From: Streptomyces leeuwenhoekii
GTDB taxonomy: Bacteria; Actinomycetota; Actinomycetes; Streptomycetales; Streptomycetaceae
DNA: 64,000 nucleotides
NCBI RefSeq assembly: GCF_001013905.1
Contig: NZ_LN831790.1
Coordinates: 3,486,001 to 3,550,000, forward strand
Reading direction: 5' to 3'
Numbering within the stretch: the first letter of the stretch is position 1; every line of letters starts with the position of its first letter. Shown piece by piece: positions 27,397 to 36,085 of the stretch. A program made the translations under genes and the position numbers. The notes under the pieces were generated by a model, which did no database searches, was not told where the DNA came from, and saw only the letters and a program-made list of their open reading frames with translations.

Positions 27397-28473
27397 TCAG
27401 CCGTCCCCCGAGGTCTCCGCCCGGGCCGACGCGGGGGCCGCCGTGCTGCTGCGCACCACCAGGCTGGTCGCCAGCTCCACCCGGGTCGCCGCCGCGGAGC
27501 CGTCGGCGCGGCCGAGGTCGAGGACCAGGCGGGCGGCGGCCTCGGCCATCTCGGTCAGCGGCTGCCGTACGGTCGTCAGCGGCGGCCCCACCCAGCGTGC
27601 CACCGGCAGGTCGTCGAAACCGACCACGCTGAGGTCCTCCGGGATGCGCAGTCCCAGCTCGCGCGCGGCCTCGTACAGCCCGAGCGCCTGGAGGTCGTTG
27701 CCGGCGAAGACGGCGGTGGGGCGGTCGGGGCGGCGCAGCAGGGCGAGGCCCTGGCGGTAGCCGGCCTCGTGGTGGAAGTCGCCGGCGGTGATCAGCTCGG
27801 GGTCCACCGGCAGCCCGGCGGTCTCCAGGGCGGCCCGGTAGCCGTCGACGCGGGCGCGGCTGCACATCATCCGCGACGGTCCGCTGATCGCGCCGATCCT
27901 GCGGTGCCCGAGTTCGATCAGATGGCGGGTGGCCGCCAGCCCGCCCTGCCAGTTGGTGGCGCCGATGGACGGCACGTCGGCGCCCGGGTCACCGGCCGGG
28001 TCCATCACCACGAAGGGGATGGACCGGCTGGTCAGCAGGGCGCGCTGCGACTCGTCGAGGCCGGACAGCACCAGCACCACGCCGTGCGGGCGACGGGCGG
28101 CGACCTGGTCGGCCCAGCTCCGCCCGGGGGTCAGCCGTCCGGCGCTCTCGGAGAGGACGACGCTCAGACCCGCGTCCCGCGCCACGTTCTCCACGCCCCG
28201 GATGACCTCCATCGCCCAGGCGCTCTCCAGTTCGTGGAAGACCAGGTCGATGAGGGGCGAGCGGGTCGCCTCGGCCCGTCGGCGGCGGTAGCCGTGGGCG
28301 CGCAGCAGCTCCTCCACCCGGCTCCGGGTGGCCGGGGCGACGTCGGCGCGTCCATTGAGGACCTTCGAAACAGTCGGTGCCGACACACCGGCCGCCCGGG
28401 CGATCTCGGCGAGTGTCGCGGACTGCGTGGATCGCCCTTGCGTCCGGGTTTCAGCGGGCTGCGGGGATGTCAT
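27397..28473 (-). CDS. LacI-family transcriptional regulator
   Basis: 358 aa. The DNA-binding domain at about residues 20-68 has ATLAEIARAAGVSAPTVSKV and the hinge-side segment VEELLRAHGYRRRR. The periplasmic-binding-type effector domain follows (LIDLVFHELESAWA, VVMDPAGD, VGFDDLPVARWVGPPLTTVRQP). The ATG at 28473 has TACGAT ending seven bases before it and no ribosome site. No sugar transporter or catabolic gene is adjacent, so its targets are elsewhere. Confidence 0.88.
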   Translation of the reverse strand: MTSPQPAETRTQGRSTQSATLAEIARAAGVSAPTVSKVLNGRADVAPATRSRVEELLRAHGYRRRRAEATRSPLIDLVFHELESAWAMEVIRGVENVARDAGLSVVLSESAGRLTPGRSWADQVAARRPHGVVLVLSGLDESQRALLTSRSIPFVVMDPAGDPGADVPSIGATNWQGGLAATRHLIELGHRRIGAISGPSRMMCSRARVDGYRAALETAGLPVDPELITAGDFHHEAGYRQGLALLRRPDRPTAVFAGNDLQALGLYEAARELGLRIPEDLSVVGFDDLPVARWVGPPLTTVRQPLTEMAEAAARLVLDLGRADGSAAATRVELATSLVVRSSTAAPASARAETSGDG

Positions 28474-28694
28474 GGCGGCGATCGTATCCCCGCAACCCTC
28501 GCGGATGAAGCCATCGAGGCACCCAGGCTGTCCAAAACATTCGCTCAACGGCCCGCAACATTCGGCGCGCCGTGGGCGGCGGCCGTGCCGTCAGGCCCGC
28601 CCCGGGCCCTCACGGCGGGCCGGTCGCGCCGCCCGGCCCGCGGAGAACGGGGACGTCCCGCGCCCCCGCTCGGAGGCGCGTCCCCGTCCGCCGG

Positions 28695-28952
28695 TCAGTC
28701 CCCGTCCACCGCCTCGAACCGCCACCGGTGCACCGCCCGCGTGACCAGCTCCGCGTCCGGCTCGGGCAGTTCGGGCAGGTCGGCGTCGTACGGGGCGTCC
28801 CACCAGGTGATGACCAGGACCCGGTCCTGCGGGGCGCGGAAGGTCTCCCGGCGCAGCGGGACGCGCGGCAGCTCCCGCGCCCGGGCCCAGGCCAGCAGTT
28901 CCCCGCCCCGCCCGGCCGCGGCCCGCGCCTCCCACATCAGGGCCACCGTCAT
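28695..28952 (-). CDS. Small hypothetical protein coupled to tsaD
   Basis: 85 aa, beginning [16 protein letters not shown] and ending with WRFEAVDGD. Its ATG overlaps the tsaD stop as ATGA, which supports translation by coupling. Codon use is normal for the genome. The pattern of short strands around VLVITWWD suggests a small alpha/beta ferredoxin-like (dimeric barrel) protein, but this is a guess. I do not recognise the family. Confidence 0.65.
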   Translation of the reverse strand: MTVALMWEARAAAGRGGELLAWARARELPRVPLRRETFRAPQDRVLVITWWDAPYDADLPELPEPDAELVTRAVHRWRFEAVDGD

Positions 28953-30055
28953 GAGTACAGGTTCTCCTTGCTCACCTCGTGCACATGGTCGTGCCCGTGC
29001 GCGTGGCCCGGGACGTGCGGGTCCGTCACGGGCAGCGACGAGTCCGCCGACAGGTCCCAGTCGGAGGCGGCCCGGCCCCGGGCGACCATCTCGGCGCCGA
29101 GCGCCGCGACCATCGCGCCGTTGTCCGTGCACAGCTTGGGCCGGGGCACCCGCAGCCGGATCCCGGCCGCCTCGCACCGTTCCTGGGCCAGCGCCCGCAG
29201 CCGGGAGTTGGCGGCGACCCCGCCGCCGATCATCAGGTGGTCGACGCCCTCGTCCTTGCAGGCGCGCACGGCCTTGCGGGTGAGCACGTCGACGACCGCC
29301 TCCTGGAAGGAGGCCGCCACGTCCCGCACCGGCACCTCCTCCCCCGCCGCCCGCTTGGCCTCGATCCAGCGCGCCACGGCCGTCTTCAGACCGGAGAAGG
29401 AGAAGTCGTACGCCGGGTCGCGCGGCCCGGTCAGCCCGCGCGGGAAGGCGATCGCCTCCGGGTCGCCCTCGCGCGCGTACCGGTCGATGACCGGGCCGCC
29501 GGGGAAGCCGAGGTTCAGCACGCGGGCGATCTTGTCGAACGCCTCGCCGGCCGCGTCGTCGATGGTGGCGCCCATCGGGCGGACGTCGGAGGTGATGTCC
29601 GTCGACAGCAGCAGCGAGGAGTGGCCGCCGGAGACCAGCAGCGCCATCGTGGGCTCGGGCAGCGCGCCGTGCTCGAGCTGGTCGACGCAGATGTGCGAGG
29701 CGAGGTGGTTGACGCCGTACAGCGGCTTGCCGAGCGCGTAGGCGTACGCCTTGGCCGCCGAGACGCCGACCAGCAGGGCGCCGGCGAGTCCGGGACCGGC
29801 GGTCACGGCGATGCCGTCCAGGTCCTTGGCGCTCACCCCCGCCTCCTTCAGCGCGCGGTCGATGGTGGGGACCATCGCCTCCAGGTGGGCGCGGCTCGCC
29901 ACCTCCGGCACGACACCGCCGAAGCGGGCGTGCTCGTCGACGCTGGAGGCGACGGCGTCGGCCAGCAGGGTGGTACCGCGGACGATGCCGACGCCGGTCT
30001 CGTCGCAGGAGGTCTCGATGCCCAGGACGAGAGGCTCGTCGCGTGAGTCAGCCAT
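28949..30055 (-). CDS. tsaD: tRNA threonylcarbamoyladenosine synthase subunit TsaD
   Basis: Transfers threonylcarbamoyl to A37 of ANN-decoding tRNAs (t6A) with TsaB and TsaE. The 368-aa product has the ASKHA fold. Motifs are [11 protein letters not shown], the metal-binding [18 protein letters not shown] and [13 protein letters not shown]. The C-terminus carries an unusual His cluster ([12 protein letters not shown]), which may bind metal. Its start overlaps the rimI stop by eight bases, within a tsaB-rimI-tsaD operon. tsaE lies further along on the same strand. Confidence 0.95.
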   Translation of the reverse strand: MADSRDEPLVLGIETSCDETGVGIVRGTTLLADAVASSVDEHARFGGVVPEVASRAHLEAMVPTIDRALKEAGVSAKDLDGIAVTAGPGLAGALLVGVSAAKAYAYALGKPLYGVNHLASHICVDQLEHGALPEPTMALLVSGGHSSLLLSTDITSDVRPMGATIDDAAGEAFDKIARVLNLGFPGGPVIDRYAREGDPEAIAFPRGLTGPRDPAYDFSFSGLKTAVARWIEAKRAAGEEVPVRDVAASFQEAVVDVLTRKAVRACKDEGVDHLMIGGGVAANSRLRALAQERCEAAGIRLRVPRPKLCTDNGAMVAALGAEMVARGRAASDWDLSADSSLPVTDPHVPGHAHGHDHVHEVSKENLYS

Positions 30056-30575
30056 TGATCTCGGTTCCTTGTACGCCGTTGAGGGAGGTTGCGGGGTCGG
30101 TCAGGCGCAACACCAGGGCGTCCACGTTCCCCGGCTGGTAGTAGCCGCGTCTGAAGCCGATGGGCTCGAAGCCGAAGCGCTCGTAGAGCTTCTGGGCGCG
30201 GACGTTGTCGACGCGGCATTCGAGGAGCACCTCGGCGCATTCGAAGGCGGTCGCGGCGCGCAGCAGCTCGGTCAGCAGCCGGCTGCCGAGGCCGGTGCCC
30301 CACTGGTCGCGGGCGACGGCGATGGTCTGGACGTCGCCGACGCCCCCGGAGGCGGCCAGGCCCGCGTACCCGGCGATCCGGCCGTCCAGCTCCGCGACGA
30401 GGTAGCGGCGGGTGGCCTCCGGCCCGCGCGCGTGGGCCAGCTCGGACCAGAACATCCCGCGCGACCAGGCGTCCTCGGGGAACAGCTCCCGTTCCAGCTC
30501 CAGCACGGGGTCGATGTCCCACCAGCGCATCTCGCGCAGCGCGGCGGGCGCCGGCCCGGTCACTTGCCCGGTCAC
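30048..30575 (-). CDS. rimI: Ribosomal protein alanine N-acetyltransferase RimI
   Basis: GNAT acetyltransferase of 175 aa. It has [26 protein letters not shown] at the N-terminus, the acetyl-CoA motif [10 protein letters not shown] and the substrate-side motif [17 protein letters not shown]. RimI acetylates the N-terminus of ribosomal protein S18 in E. coli; actinobacterial homologues may have broader targets. The GTG at 30575 overlaps the tsaB stop as GTGA; a second GTG at 30563 is possible. It sits between tsaB and tsaD, as in many bacteria. Confidence 0.9.
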   Translation of the reverse strand: MTGQVTGPAPAALREMRWWDIDPVLELERELFPEDAWSRGMFWSELAHARGPEATRRYLVAELDGRIAGYAGLAASGGVGDVQTIAVARDQWGTGLGSRLLTELLRAATAFECAEVLLECRVDNVRAQKLYERFGFEPIGFRRGYYQPGNVDALVLRLTDPATSLNGVQGTEING

Positions 30576-31225
30576 TTCGGCGTGACCACCTTGTAGTTCT
30601 TGGGGACCTGGGCGTCGGGCCGGCGCAGGTACAGCGGCCGGGGCGCGGGCAGGTCCTCGCCGGCCGCGAGCTTCTCCGCGGCCAGCCGAGCCAGGGCGGC
30701 GGCCGAGACGTGCTCGGGCTCGTGCGCCCGGGGGAAGGTGTCCGGGTACAGCAGCGCGCCCGCGCCGACCGCGGGCAGTCCGCGGACCTGCTCGGCGATG
30801 TCGGCGGGGCGGTCGACGGCCGGGTCGGTCAGGCGGGTGCGGGAGTCGGCGTAGCGGGCCCAGTAGACCTCCTTGCGGCGGGCGTCGGTCGCCACGACGA
30901 AGGGGCCCGGCAGGTCGGCGGCGTAGGCGAGGCCGTCCAGCGTGCACACCCCGTGCACGGGCACGCCGAGCGCGAGGGAGAAGGTCTCCGCGGTCATCAG
31001 GCCGACGCGCAGGCCGGTGTACGGGCCCGGCCCGATGCCGGCGACGATGCCGGTGACGGCGTCGAGCTTCAGGCCGGCCTCGGCGAGCACCCGGTCCACG
31101 GCCGGAAGCAGCAGCTCACCGTGGCGGCGCGCGTCCACCTGGCTCGACGAGGCGATGACGTCCGTACCGTCGTGCAGCGCGACGGTCACGGCGGGAGTGG
31201 CGGTATCCAGAGCGAGCAAGAGCAC
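30572..31225 (-). CDS. tsaB: tRNA threonylcarbamoyladenosine biosynthesis protein TsaB
   Basis: 217 aa, the inactive ASKHA partner that dimerises with TsaD. It has LLLALDTATPAVTVALHDG, the GIGPGPYTGLRVG loop and a C-terminal YLRRPDAQ. The GTG at 31225 lacks a ribosome site; TAGGCT ends six bases upstream, so the operon may start as a leaderless transcript. It is first in tsaB-rimI-tsaD plus a small gene, all overlapping. Confidence 0.93.
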   Translation of the reverse strand: MLLLALDTATPAVTVALHDGTDVIASSSQVDARRHGELLLPAVDRVLAEAGLKLDAVTGIVAGIGPGPYTGLRVGLMTAETFSLALGVPVHGVCTLDGLAYAADLPGPFVVATDARRKEVYWARYADSRTRLTDPAVDRPADIAEQVRGLPAVGAGALLYPDTFPRAHEPEHVSAAALARLAAEKLAAGEDLPAPRPLYLRRPDAQVPKNYKVVTPK

Positions 31226-31333
31226 GCAAACAGCCTACGGCTCCCGCGCCGGGTGCACGGCCGCCCGGGTCGGACGGTCACATCCTGCTACCGTCGCCAC
31301 CAAGCACGACGTACGACGACGAGGTGGTCGCCA

Positions 31334-31885
31334 GTGGCAAGCAGCAGCGCCGGGATCGTCGCCGGGCTCACCGCGGCGGCCCTCGTGACGGTGGGCGTCC
31401 TCGCCTACCAGGCGTCGGCCACCGTCCCGGCCGGTCTGGGCGAGCCGCGCTCCGCCGCCCCCGCCCCGGGCCCCGCCAAGCCGCCCCGCGACCAGCGGAA
31501 CCCCACCGCGCTGCCGAGCGGCTCCGGGCAGGGCGAACGGGTCGTGTACTCGCTGGACGACGACCGGGTGTGGCTGGTCGGCCCGGACAACCGGGTCCAG
31601 CGCACGTTCAAGGTCGTCCCCAGCTCGGTGGACCCGGCGCCGGGCAGCTACGCGGTCACCTCCCGCTCCAAGGCGATCACCGGCTCCGACGGCATCCCGG
31701 TGGAGCACGTCGTGCGCTTCGCCGGTGTGGACGGTGTGGTCATCGGCTTCAGCGCGGCCGTGGACGGCTCGATGCCGACGCCCAACCCGAACGTGCGCAC
31801 GGGCGGCATCCGCCAGTCCCGCGCGGACGGCCACGCGATGTGGCACTTCGCGACGATCGGGCAGCGGATCGTCGTCATCCGCTGA
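31334..31885 (+). CDS. Small secreted or membrane-anchored protein with degenerate L,D-transpeptidase-like end
   Basis: 183 aa. The N-terminal hydrophobic segment SAGIVAGLTAAALVTVGVLA is a signal anchor, followed by a Pro-rich linker. The C-terminal part (GERVVYSLDDDRVWLVG, then VIGFSAAVDG and MWHFATIGQRIVVIR) has the strand order of YkuD domains. The Cys of the transpeptidase motif SHGCIR is absent; the matching region reads TGGIRQS. It is therefore probably a non-catalytic wall-associated protein. GTG 31334 follows GAGGTGG. The YkuD relation is my inference. Confidence 0.7.
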   Translation: MASSSAGIVAGLTAAALVTVGVLAYQASATVPAGLGEPRSAAPAPGPAKPPRDQRNPTALPSGSGQGERVVYSLDDDRVWLVGPDNRVQRTFKVVPSSVDPAPGSYAVTSRSKAITGSDGIPVEHVVRFAGVDGVVIGFSAAVDGSMPTPNPNVRTGGIRQSRADGHAMWHFATIGQRIVVIR

Positions 31886-31952
31886 GCCGGGGGCCGGGGT
31901 CACGCGGGGCGGTGACGTCACCGGCACCGTGACCCCGGCCGCGCGGGGCGGC

Positions 31953-32165
31953 TCAGGCGGCCTCGCGGTGCTCCCCGGCCCGCCCGGGCGGAGCTGCCGG
32001 GAGGTCCGGCAGGCGCGGCGGGGTGGAGACGGCGGCCGCGGCGGCGCCGGCCGCCAGCAGATCGCGCATGGACACCGCCCCGGGCACGCCGGACATCGTG
32101 GGCGTCTTGGGCCGTCGTGGTTCTGACTGCGGCTGCGGCTGCGCGTGGGTTCCTGAAGCCGACAT
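31953..32165 (-). CDS. Small hypothetical protein with strong ribosome site and palindromic leader
   Basis: 70 aa, rich in Pro and Ala, with no signal peptide or membrane helix. It begins MSASGTHAQPQPQ and includes VSMRDLLAAGAAAAAVSTPP, the only part likely to form a helix. AGGAGG lies five bases before the ATG, the best ribosome site in this neighbourhood, and third-position GC is normal. A perfect 10+2+10 palindrome lies 28 bases upstream. I do not recognise the family; it could be a small regulator or a precursor peptide. Confidence 0.6.
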   Translation of the reverse strand: MSASGTHAQPQPQSEPRRPKTPTMSGVPGAVSMRDLLAAGAAAAAVSTPPRLPDLPAAPPGRAGEHREAA

Positions 32166-32193
32166 GGACGCCTCCTGGGGGACGGGGGCGGAC

Positions 32194-32215
32194 GTAGTTA
32201 GGTAGACCTAACTAC
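32194..32215. promoter_or_regulatory. Perfect palindrome, candidate operator of the 70-aa gene
   Basis: GTAGTTAGGT-AG-ACCTAACTAC: ten-base arms around two bases, AT-rich in a GC-rich setting. The inner TTAGG-N4-CCTAA resembles part of the DtxR/IdeR iron box, but the full 19-base box is not met. A TetR- or MarR-type site fits equally well. Confidence 0.6.
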
Positions 32216-32286
32216 GGACTGGATACCATGTGACCACGCGCCGGACGCCGAACGCAACATCTTGCCGACGGCCTGTCGGAATATTC

Positions 32287-32317
32287 GGATGTTCGGAATG
32301 TTTCAGGACGAACATCC
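32287..32317. promoter_or_regulatory. Inverted repeat upstream of the 70-aa gene
   Basis: GGATGTTCG-N13-CGAACATCC, perfect nine-base arms in an AT-richer patch. It lies between the tsaE stop and the small gene and could be an operator or a weak tsaE terminator (there is no T-run). Confidence 0.5.
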
Positions 32318-32446
32318 TCGAACGAGGCGACTCCGTGCGATCCCCGGGCCCGCGAGGCGGGCGCCGGACAGGACCGGGCCTTGGCCGCGGGGCGGGCAAC
32401 GGACAGGACCGGACCCTCCGCCGCCGGGCGGGCGGCGGAGGCCGGG

Positions 32447-32971
32447 TCAGACGGCGAGCACGCTCAGGTCGGCGGCGGACCAGCGCGCCCCGATGCCCGT
32501 CAGCGTCACGTGCCGCACCTCGTCGGTGGTGTCGCCCACCGCGCGGTGGATCAGGATCTGCAGCCGGTCGTCGGTCAGCTCCTCGACCTTGCCCTCGCCC
32601 CACTCCACCACGATCACGGACTCGGGCAGCGAGACGTCCAGGTCGAGGTCCTCCATCTCGTCGAGGCCGCCGGACAGGCGGTAGGCGTCGACGTGGACGA
32701 GCGGCGGCCCGTCGCCGAGGGAGGGGTGCACGCGGGCGATCACGAAGGTCGGGGAGGTGACGGCGCCGCGCACGCCGAGCCCCTCGCCCAGCCCGCGGGT
32801 GAGCGTGGTCTTGCCCGCGCCCAGCTCCCCGGTGAGCATCACGAGGTCGCCCGCGCGCAGCAGCTTGGCGAGCTTGCGGCCCAGTTCCCGCATCTGGTCG
32901 GGAGAGGTGACGGTGATCTCGACGGTGGGCAGGGGCTCAGCCGGGCCCTGCGGTGCTGCTGGTGCTTCCAT
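32447..32971 (-). CDS. tsaE: tRNA threonylcarbamoyladenosine ATPase TsaE
   Basis: 174 aa, the P-loop ATPase that drives turnover of the TsaBD complex. The Walker A is GELGAGKTT, followed by SPTFVIA, HVDAYRL and the Walker B-like VIVVEWGEG. The ATG at 32971 lies inside the end of the upstream alpha/beta hydrolase gene (35-base overlap), so the two are cotranscribed after alr. ATG 33004 is a longer alternative. Confidence 0.92.
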   Translation of the reverse strand: MEAPAAPQGPAEPLPTVEITVTSPDQMRELGRKLAKLLRAGDLVMLTGELGAGKTTLTRGLGEGLGVRGAVTSPTFVIARVHPSLGDGPPLVHVDAYRLSGGLDEMEDLDLDVSLPESVIVVEWGEGKVEELTDDRLQILIHRAVGDTTDEVRHVTLTGIGARWSAADLSVLAV

Positions 32972-34190
32972 AGCCCTCAACCGTAGCCCCTGCGGGCACC
33001 GCACCCGCGCGAGCGAGCAGGTCGGCGAGGCGGTCGGTGACCACCTCCGGATGCTCCAGCATCACCAGGTGCCCGGCGTCCGGCACCAGCACCAGTTCGG
33101 CGTCCGGCAGCAGGCCGGCGATCGCCTCGCTGTGCTCGCTGGGCGTGACCATGTCCTGGATCCCGGCCAGCACGAGCACCGGCAGCCCCGCGAAGTGGGC
33201 GAGCGCCTCGGTCTTGTCGTGGTCGTCGAAGGCCGGGTAGTACTCGGCGACCACATCGATCGGCGTGGACTCGATCATCCGCTCGGCGAACCGGGCGACG
33301 GCCGGATCGACGTCCCCGGACGCGAACGAGTACCGCTTGATGATCCCGGCGAACAGGTCCGCGGTCGCCCGGCGCCCCTTCTCCACCAGCTCCGCCCGCT
33401 GCCCGAGCGCCTTCAGCACCCCGGGCAGCACCCGCCGCACCGCGTTGACCCCGGCGACCGGCAGCCCGAAGTTGACCTCGCCGAGCCGCCCGGAGGAGGT
33501 GCCGACCAGGGCCACGGCGACGACCCGCTCGCGGATCAGCTCGGGGAACCGGTCGGCCAGCGCCATCACCGTCATGCCGCCCATGGAGTGCCCCACCAGC
33601 ACGATCGGCCCCTCGGGCACGGCCGCGTCCAGGACGGCCCGCAGATCGCCGCCCAGCTCGTCGATGGTGACCGGCGCGCCGTCGCGGACCTGCGCCACGC
33701 CCCGCCCGGAGCGGCCGTGGCTGCGCTGGTCCCAGTGCACGGTGCGCACCAGGCCGCGCAGCGCCGCCCGCTGGAAGTGCCAGGAGTCCTGGCTGAGGCA
33801 GTAGCCGTGGCAGAAGACGACGGTGACGGCGGCGGGCGCCTTGCGGCCGAAGAGGCGGCGGCGGCGCGACGCCGGGCCGCCCTCGGGCTCGACCTCGTCG
33901 ACCTCGTAGTACAGCTCGGTGCCGTCCTCGGCGTACGCCTTGCCGGGCGTGCCGCGCAGCGCGCCGTACGGTCCGGCCGCGTCCAGGGCGAGCCGGGCCT
34001 TGCGGCGTATGCCCCGGCCGACGGTGAGCCGCTCCAGGGCGACGCCGGCCGCCGCGCCCGCCGCGACGACGCCTATCGCGACGCCGGCGATGCCGGTGGC
34101 CCGGCGCCAGCCTCCGGCGGCCGCTTCCGTGGCGGAGGCGACGGCCGCCACGGCGACGTCCGCGACGGCCTCCGCGCTGCTCTCGCTCAC
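32937..34190 (-). CDS. Alpha/beta hydrolase with N-terminal hydrophobic segment
   Basis: 417 aa. The N-terminal helix (GIAGVAIGVVAAGAAAGVAL) suggests membrane attachment or export. The hydrolase core has the oxyanion motif FCHGYCLSQDSW, the nucleophile elbow GHSMGG, an acid in GIQDMVTP and the final His in DAGHLVMLEHP. The substrate is unknown. GTG 34190 follows AGGAG. It lies between alr and tsaE in one same-strand run, a gene order conserved in Streptomyces. Confidence 0.88.
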   Translation of the reverse strand: MSESSAEAVADVAVAAVASATEAAAGGWRRATGIAGVAIGVVAAGAAAGVALERLTVGRGIRRKARLALDAAGPYGALRGTPGKAYAEDGTELYYEVDEVEPEGGPASRRRRLFGRKAPAAVTVVFCHGYCLSQDSWHFQRAALRGLVRTVHWDQRSHGRSGRGVAQVRDGAPVTIDELGGDLRAVLDAAVPEGPIVLVGHSMGGMTVMALADRFPELIRERVVAVALVGTSSGRLGEVNFGLPVAGVNAVRRVLPGVLKALGQRAELVEKGRRATADLFAGIIKRYSFASGDVDPAVARFAERMIESTPIDVVAEYYPAFDDHDKTEALAHFAGLPVLVLAGIQDMVTPSEHSEAIAGLLPDAELVLVPDAGHLVMLEHPEVVTDRLADLLARAGAVPAGATVEGYGSTSSTAGPG

Positions 34191-34285
34191 GTGCCGCTCC
34201 TCTTCGCCGGACTGGTGTTCGGCTCGTTCGCCGTGTGGGGGTGTGGTGCGTGGGTGGTGCCGAAGTGCCCTGCCGTCCTTGTCGG

Positions 34286-35494
34286 TTACCCGGCTCGCCG
34301 CTCGTTCACCGGGCGGTCGTCGGCGGGCGCCTCGTTCAGGTGGACGCGGGGGACGCGCGGCCCGATCCGGGTGACGATCTCGTACGCGATGGTGCCCGCG
34401 GCCTGGGCCCAGTCCTCGGCGGTGGGTTCACCGCGGTCGCCGGGCCCGAACAGGACGGCCTCCGCACCCGGTTGGGGCTCGTCGCCGCCGAGGTCCACGA
34501 CGAACTGGTCCATCGCGATCCGGCCGGCGACCGTACGCCACTTGCCGTCGACCAGCACGGGCCCGGTGGAGGAGGCGTGCCGCGGGATGCCGTCGGCGTA
34601 CCCCAGGGGGATCAGGCCGAGGGTGGTGCGGCCGGGCGTGGTGTAGCGGTGGCCGTAGCTGACGCCGTGGCCGCCGGGCACCTGCTTGACCAGGGCGACC
34701 GAGGCGGTCAGCGTCATCACCGGGCGCAGTCCGAGGTCGGCGGGGGTGCCGATCTCGGGGCTGGGCGAGATGCCGTACATGGCGATGCCCGGCCGTACGA
34801 GGTCGAAGTGGGCCTCGGGCAGGGTGAGCGTGGCCGGCGAGTTGGCGATGTGCCGCACCTCGGGGCGCACGCCCTGCCCCTCGGCATAGGCCACCATCTC
34901 CCGGAAGCGGGTGAGCTGGGCGGCGATGGAGGGGTGCCCGGGCTCGTCGGCGCAGGCGAAGTGGGACCACAGGCCGGTGATCCGCAGCAGCCCCTCGCGC
35001 TCGGCCCGCAGGGCTTCCCCGACGAGTTCGGCCCAGTCCTCGCCGGGCTGGCAGCCGCCCCGGCCCAGGCCGGTGTCGGCCTTGAGCTGCACCCGCGCGG
35101 GGCGGCCCGCGAGCCGGGCGGCCTCGGTGACCTCCGCCAGGGCCCACATGCCGCTGACGGACATGTCGAGACCGGCCTCGACACCCTCCCGCCAGGGCCC
35201 GCCCGGCGTCCACAGCCAGCACATGATCCTGACGTCGGCGGGGATGCCGTCCGCCGCCCGCAGCGCGAGCGCTTCCTGCGGCGTCGCCGTGCCCAGCCAG
35301 GTCGCGCCCGCCGCGACGGCCGCGCGGGCGCACGGCAGCGCGCCGTGGCCGTACGCGTCCGCCTTCACCACGGCCATGACGGCCGCGCCGCGCGCCCGTT
35401 CGCGCAGGGCGCGCACGTTGGCCCGCAGGGCGGCCAGATCGATCTCGGCGCGGGCCCGCAGGGGCGCGGTCCGCTGGGCTGCTGTCTCACTCAT
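34286..35494 (-). CDS. alr: Alanine racemase
   Basis: PLP enzyme that makes D-alanine for peptidoglycan. The 402-aa product has the PLP-lysine motif AVVKADAYGHG near residue 45, the phosphate-site region and SHFACAD. The C-terminal domain holds LGYADGIPR and the catalytic Tyr segment. The ATG at 35494 has GGGG about four bases upstream. It is first in alr - hydrolase - tsaE. Confidence 0.95.
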   Translation of the reverse strand: MSETAAQRTAPLRARAEIDLAALRANVRALRERARGAAVMAVVKADAYGHGALPCARAAVAAGATWLGTATPQEALALRAADGIPADVRIMCWLWTPGGPWREGVEAGLDMSVSGMWALAEVTEAARLAGRPARVQLKADTGLGRGGCQPGEDWAELVGEALRAEREGLLRITGLWSHFACADEPGHPSIAAQLTRFREMVAYAEGQGVRPEVRHIANSPATLTLPEAHFDLVRPGIAMYGISPSPEIGTPADLGLRPVMTLTASVALVKQVPGGHGVSYGHRYTTPGRTTLGLIPLGYADGIPRHASSTGPVLVDGKWRTVAGRIAMDQFVVDLGGDEPQPGAEAVLFGPGDRGEPTAEDWAQAAGTIAYEIVTRIGPRVPRVHLNEAPADDRPVNERRAG

Positions 35495-36085
35495 CGTGCC
35501 CCAGTCTCTCAGAGCGCCTCACCGCCCCGTCCGACCGCACCGGCCGCTCCGGACGATCCCGCCCGGTCCGGGCGGCCCCGGCCGGTCCTGACGCCCCGGC
35601 CGATCCCGACGCCCCTGCCGATCCCGGCGCCCGACCGGCCCCGACGCCCGACCGGCCCCGACACACCGGCCGATCCCGACGACTGACCGGCCCCGGCACA
35701 CCGGCCGATCCCGACGACCGACCGGCCCCGACACACCGGCCGATCCCGACGCCCAACCGGCCCTGACGCACCGGCCGATCCCGACGACCCCAGTCGGTCC
35801 CGACACACCGGCCGCTCCGGAGGCCCCCGGCCGGTCCCGACGCCCGACCGGTCCCGGGCGACCCCAGCCGGTCCGGGACGACCCCGGTACGTCCGGACGC
35901 ACCGGACCGATCCCGACACCCCTGCCGATCCCGACGCCCCGACCGGTCCGGAGGACCCGGCCGTGCGGCTCACTCCCCCGCGCGCCGACCGCCCCGGCAC
36001 CCGCGCGACGCCGTGGCACCGCCTCCCCCGCGCACCGCCCCGACCGGCGCCCGCCCGCCGGCCCGGCCCCGTCACCGCGGCAGGC
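35495..36085. repeat. Intergenic 35-bp-period tandem repeat between nnr and alr
   Basis: 591 bases without a credible gene. The core CACCGGCCGATCCCGACG recurs at 35664, 35699, 35734 and 35769, exactly 35 bases apart, with a degenerate copy at 35806. Related fragments (CCGATCCCGACG, GACCGGCCCCGA) run from about 35590 to 35950. A 35-base period is not a multiple of three, which argues against a coding repeat. There are no unique spacers, so it is not CRISPR. Confidence 0.85.

Noticed and set aside
32194..32215. Iron box (DmdR/IdeR operator)
   Set aside because: Only the inner TTAGG-N4-CCTAA fits; the 19-base consensus is not met, so it is reported only as a palindrome.
32208..32603. Minus-strand frame of 131 codons between tsaE and the small ORF
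   Set aside because: It overlaps tsaE in another frame, is Arg/Pro-rich and has no ribosome site.
35575..35960. CRISPR array
   Set aside because: Units are directly adjacent with no unique spacers of constant length, and no cas genes are in the window.
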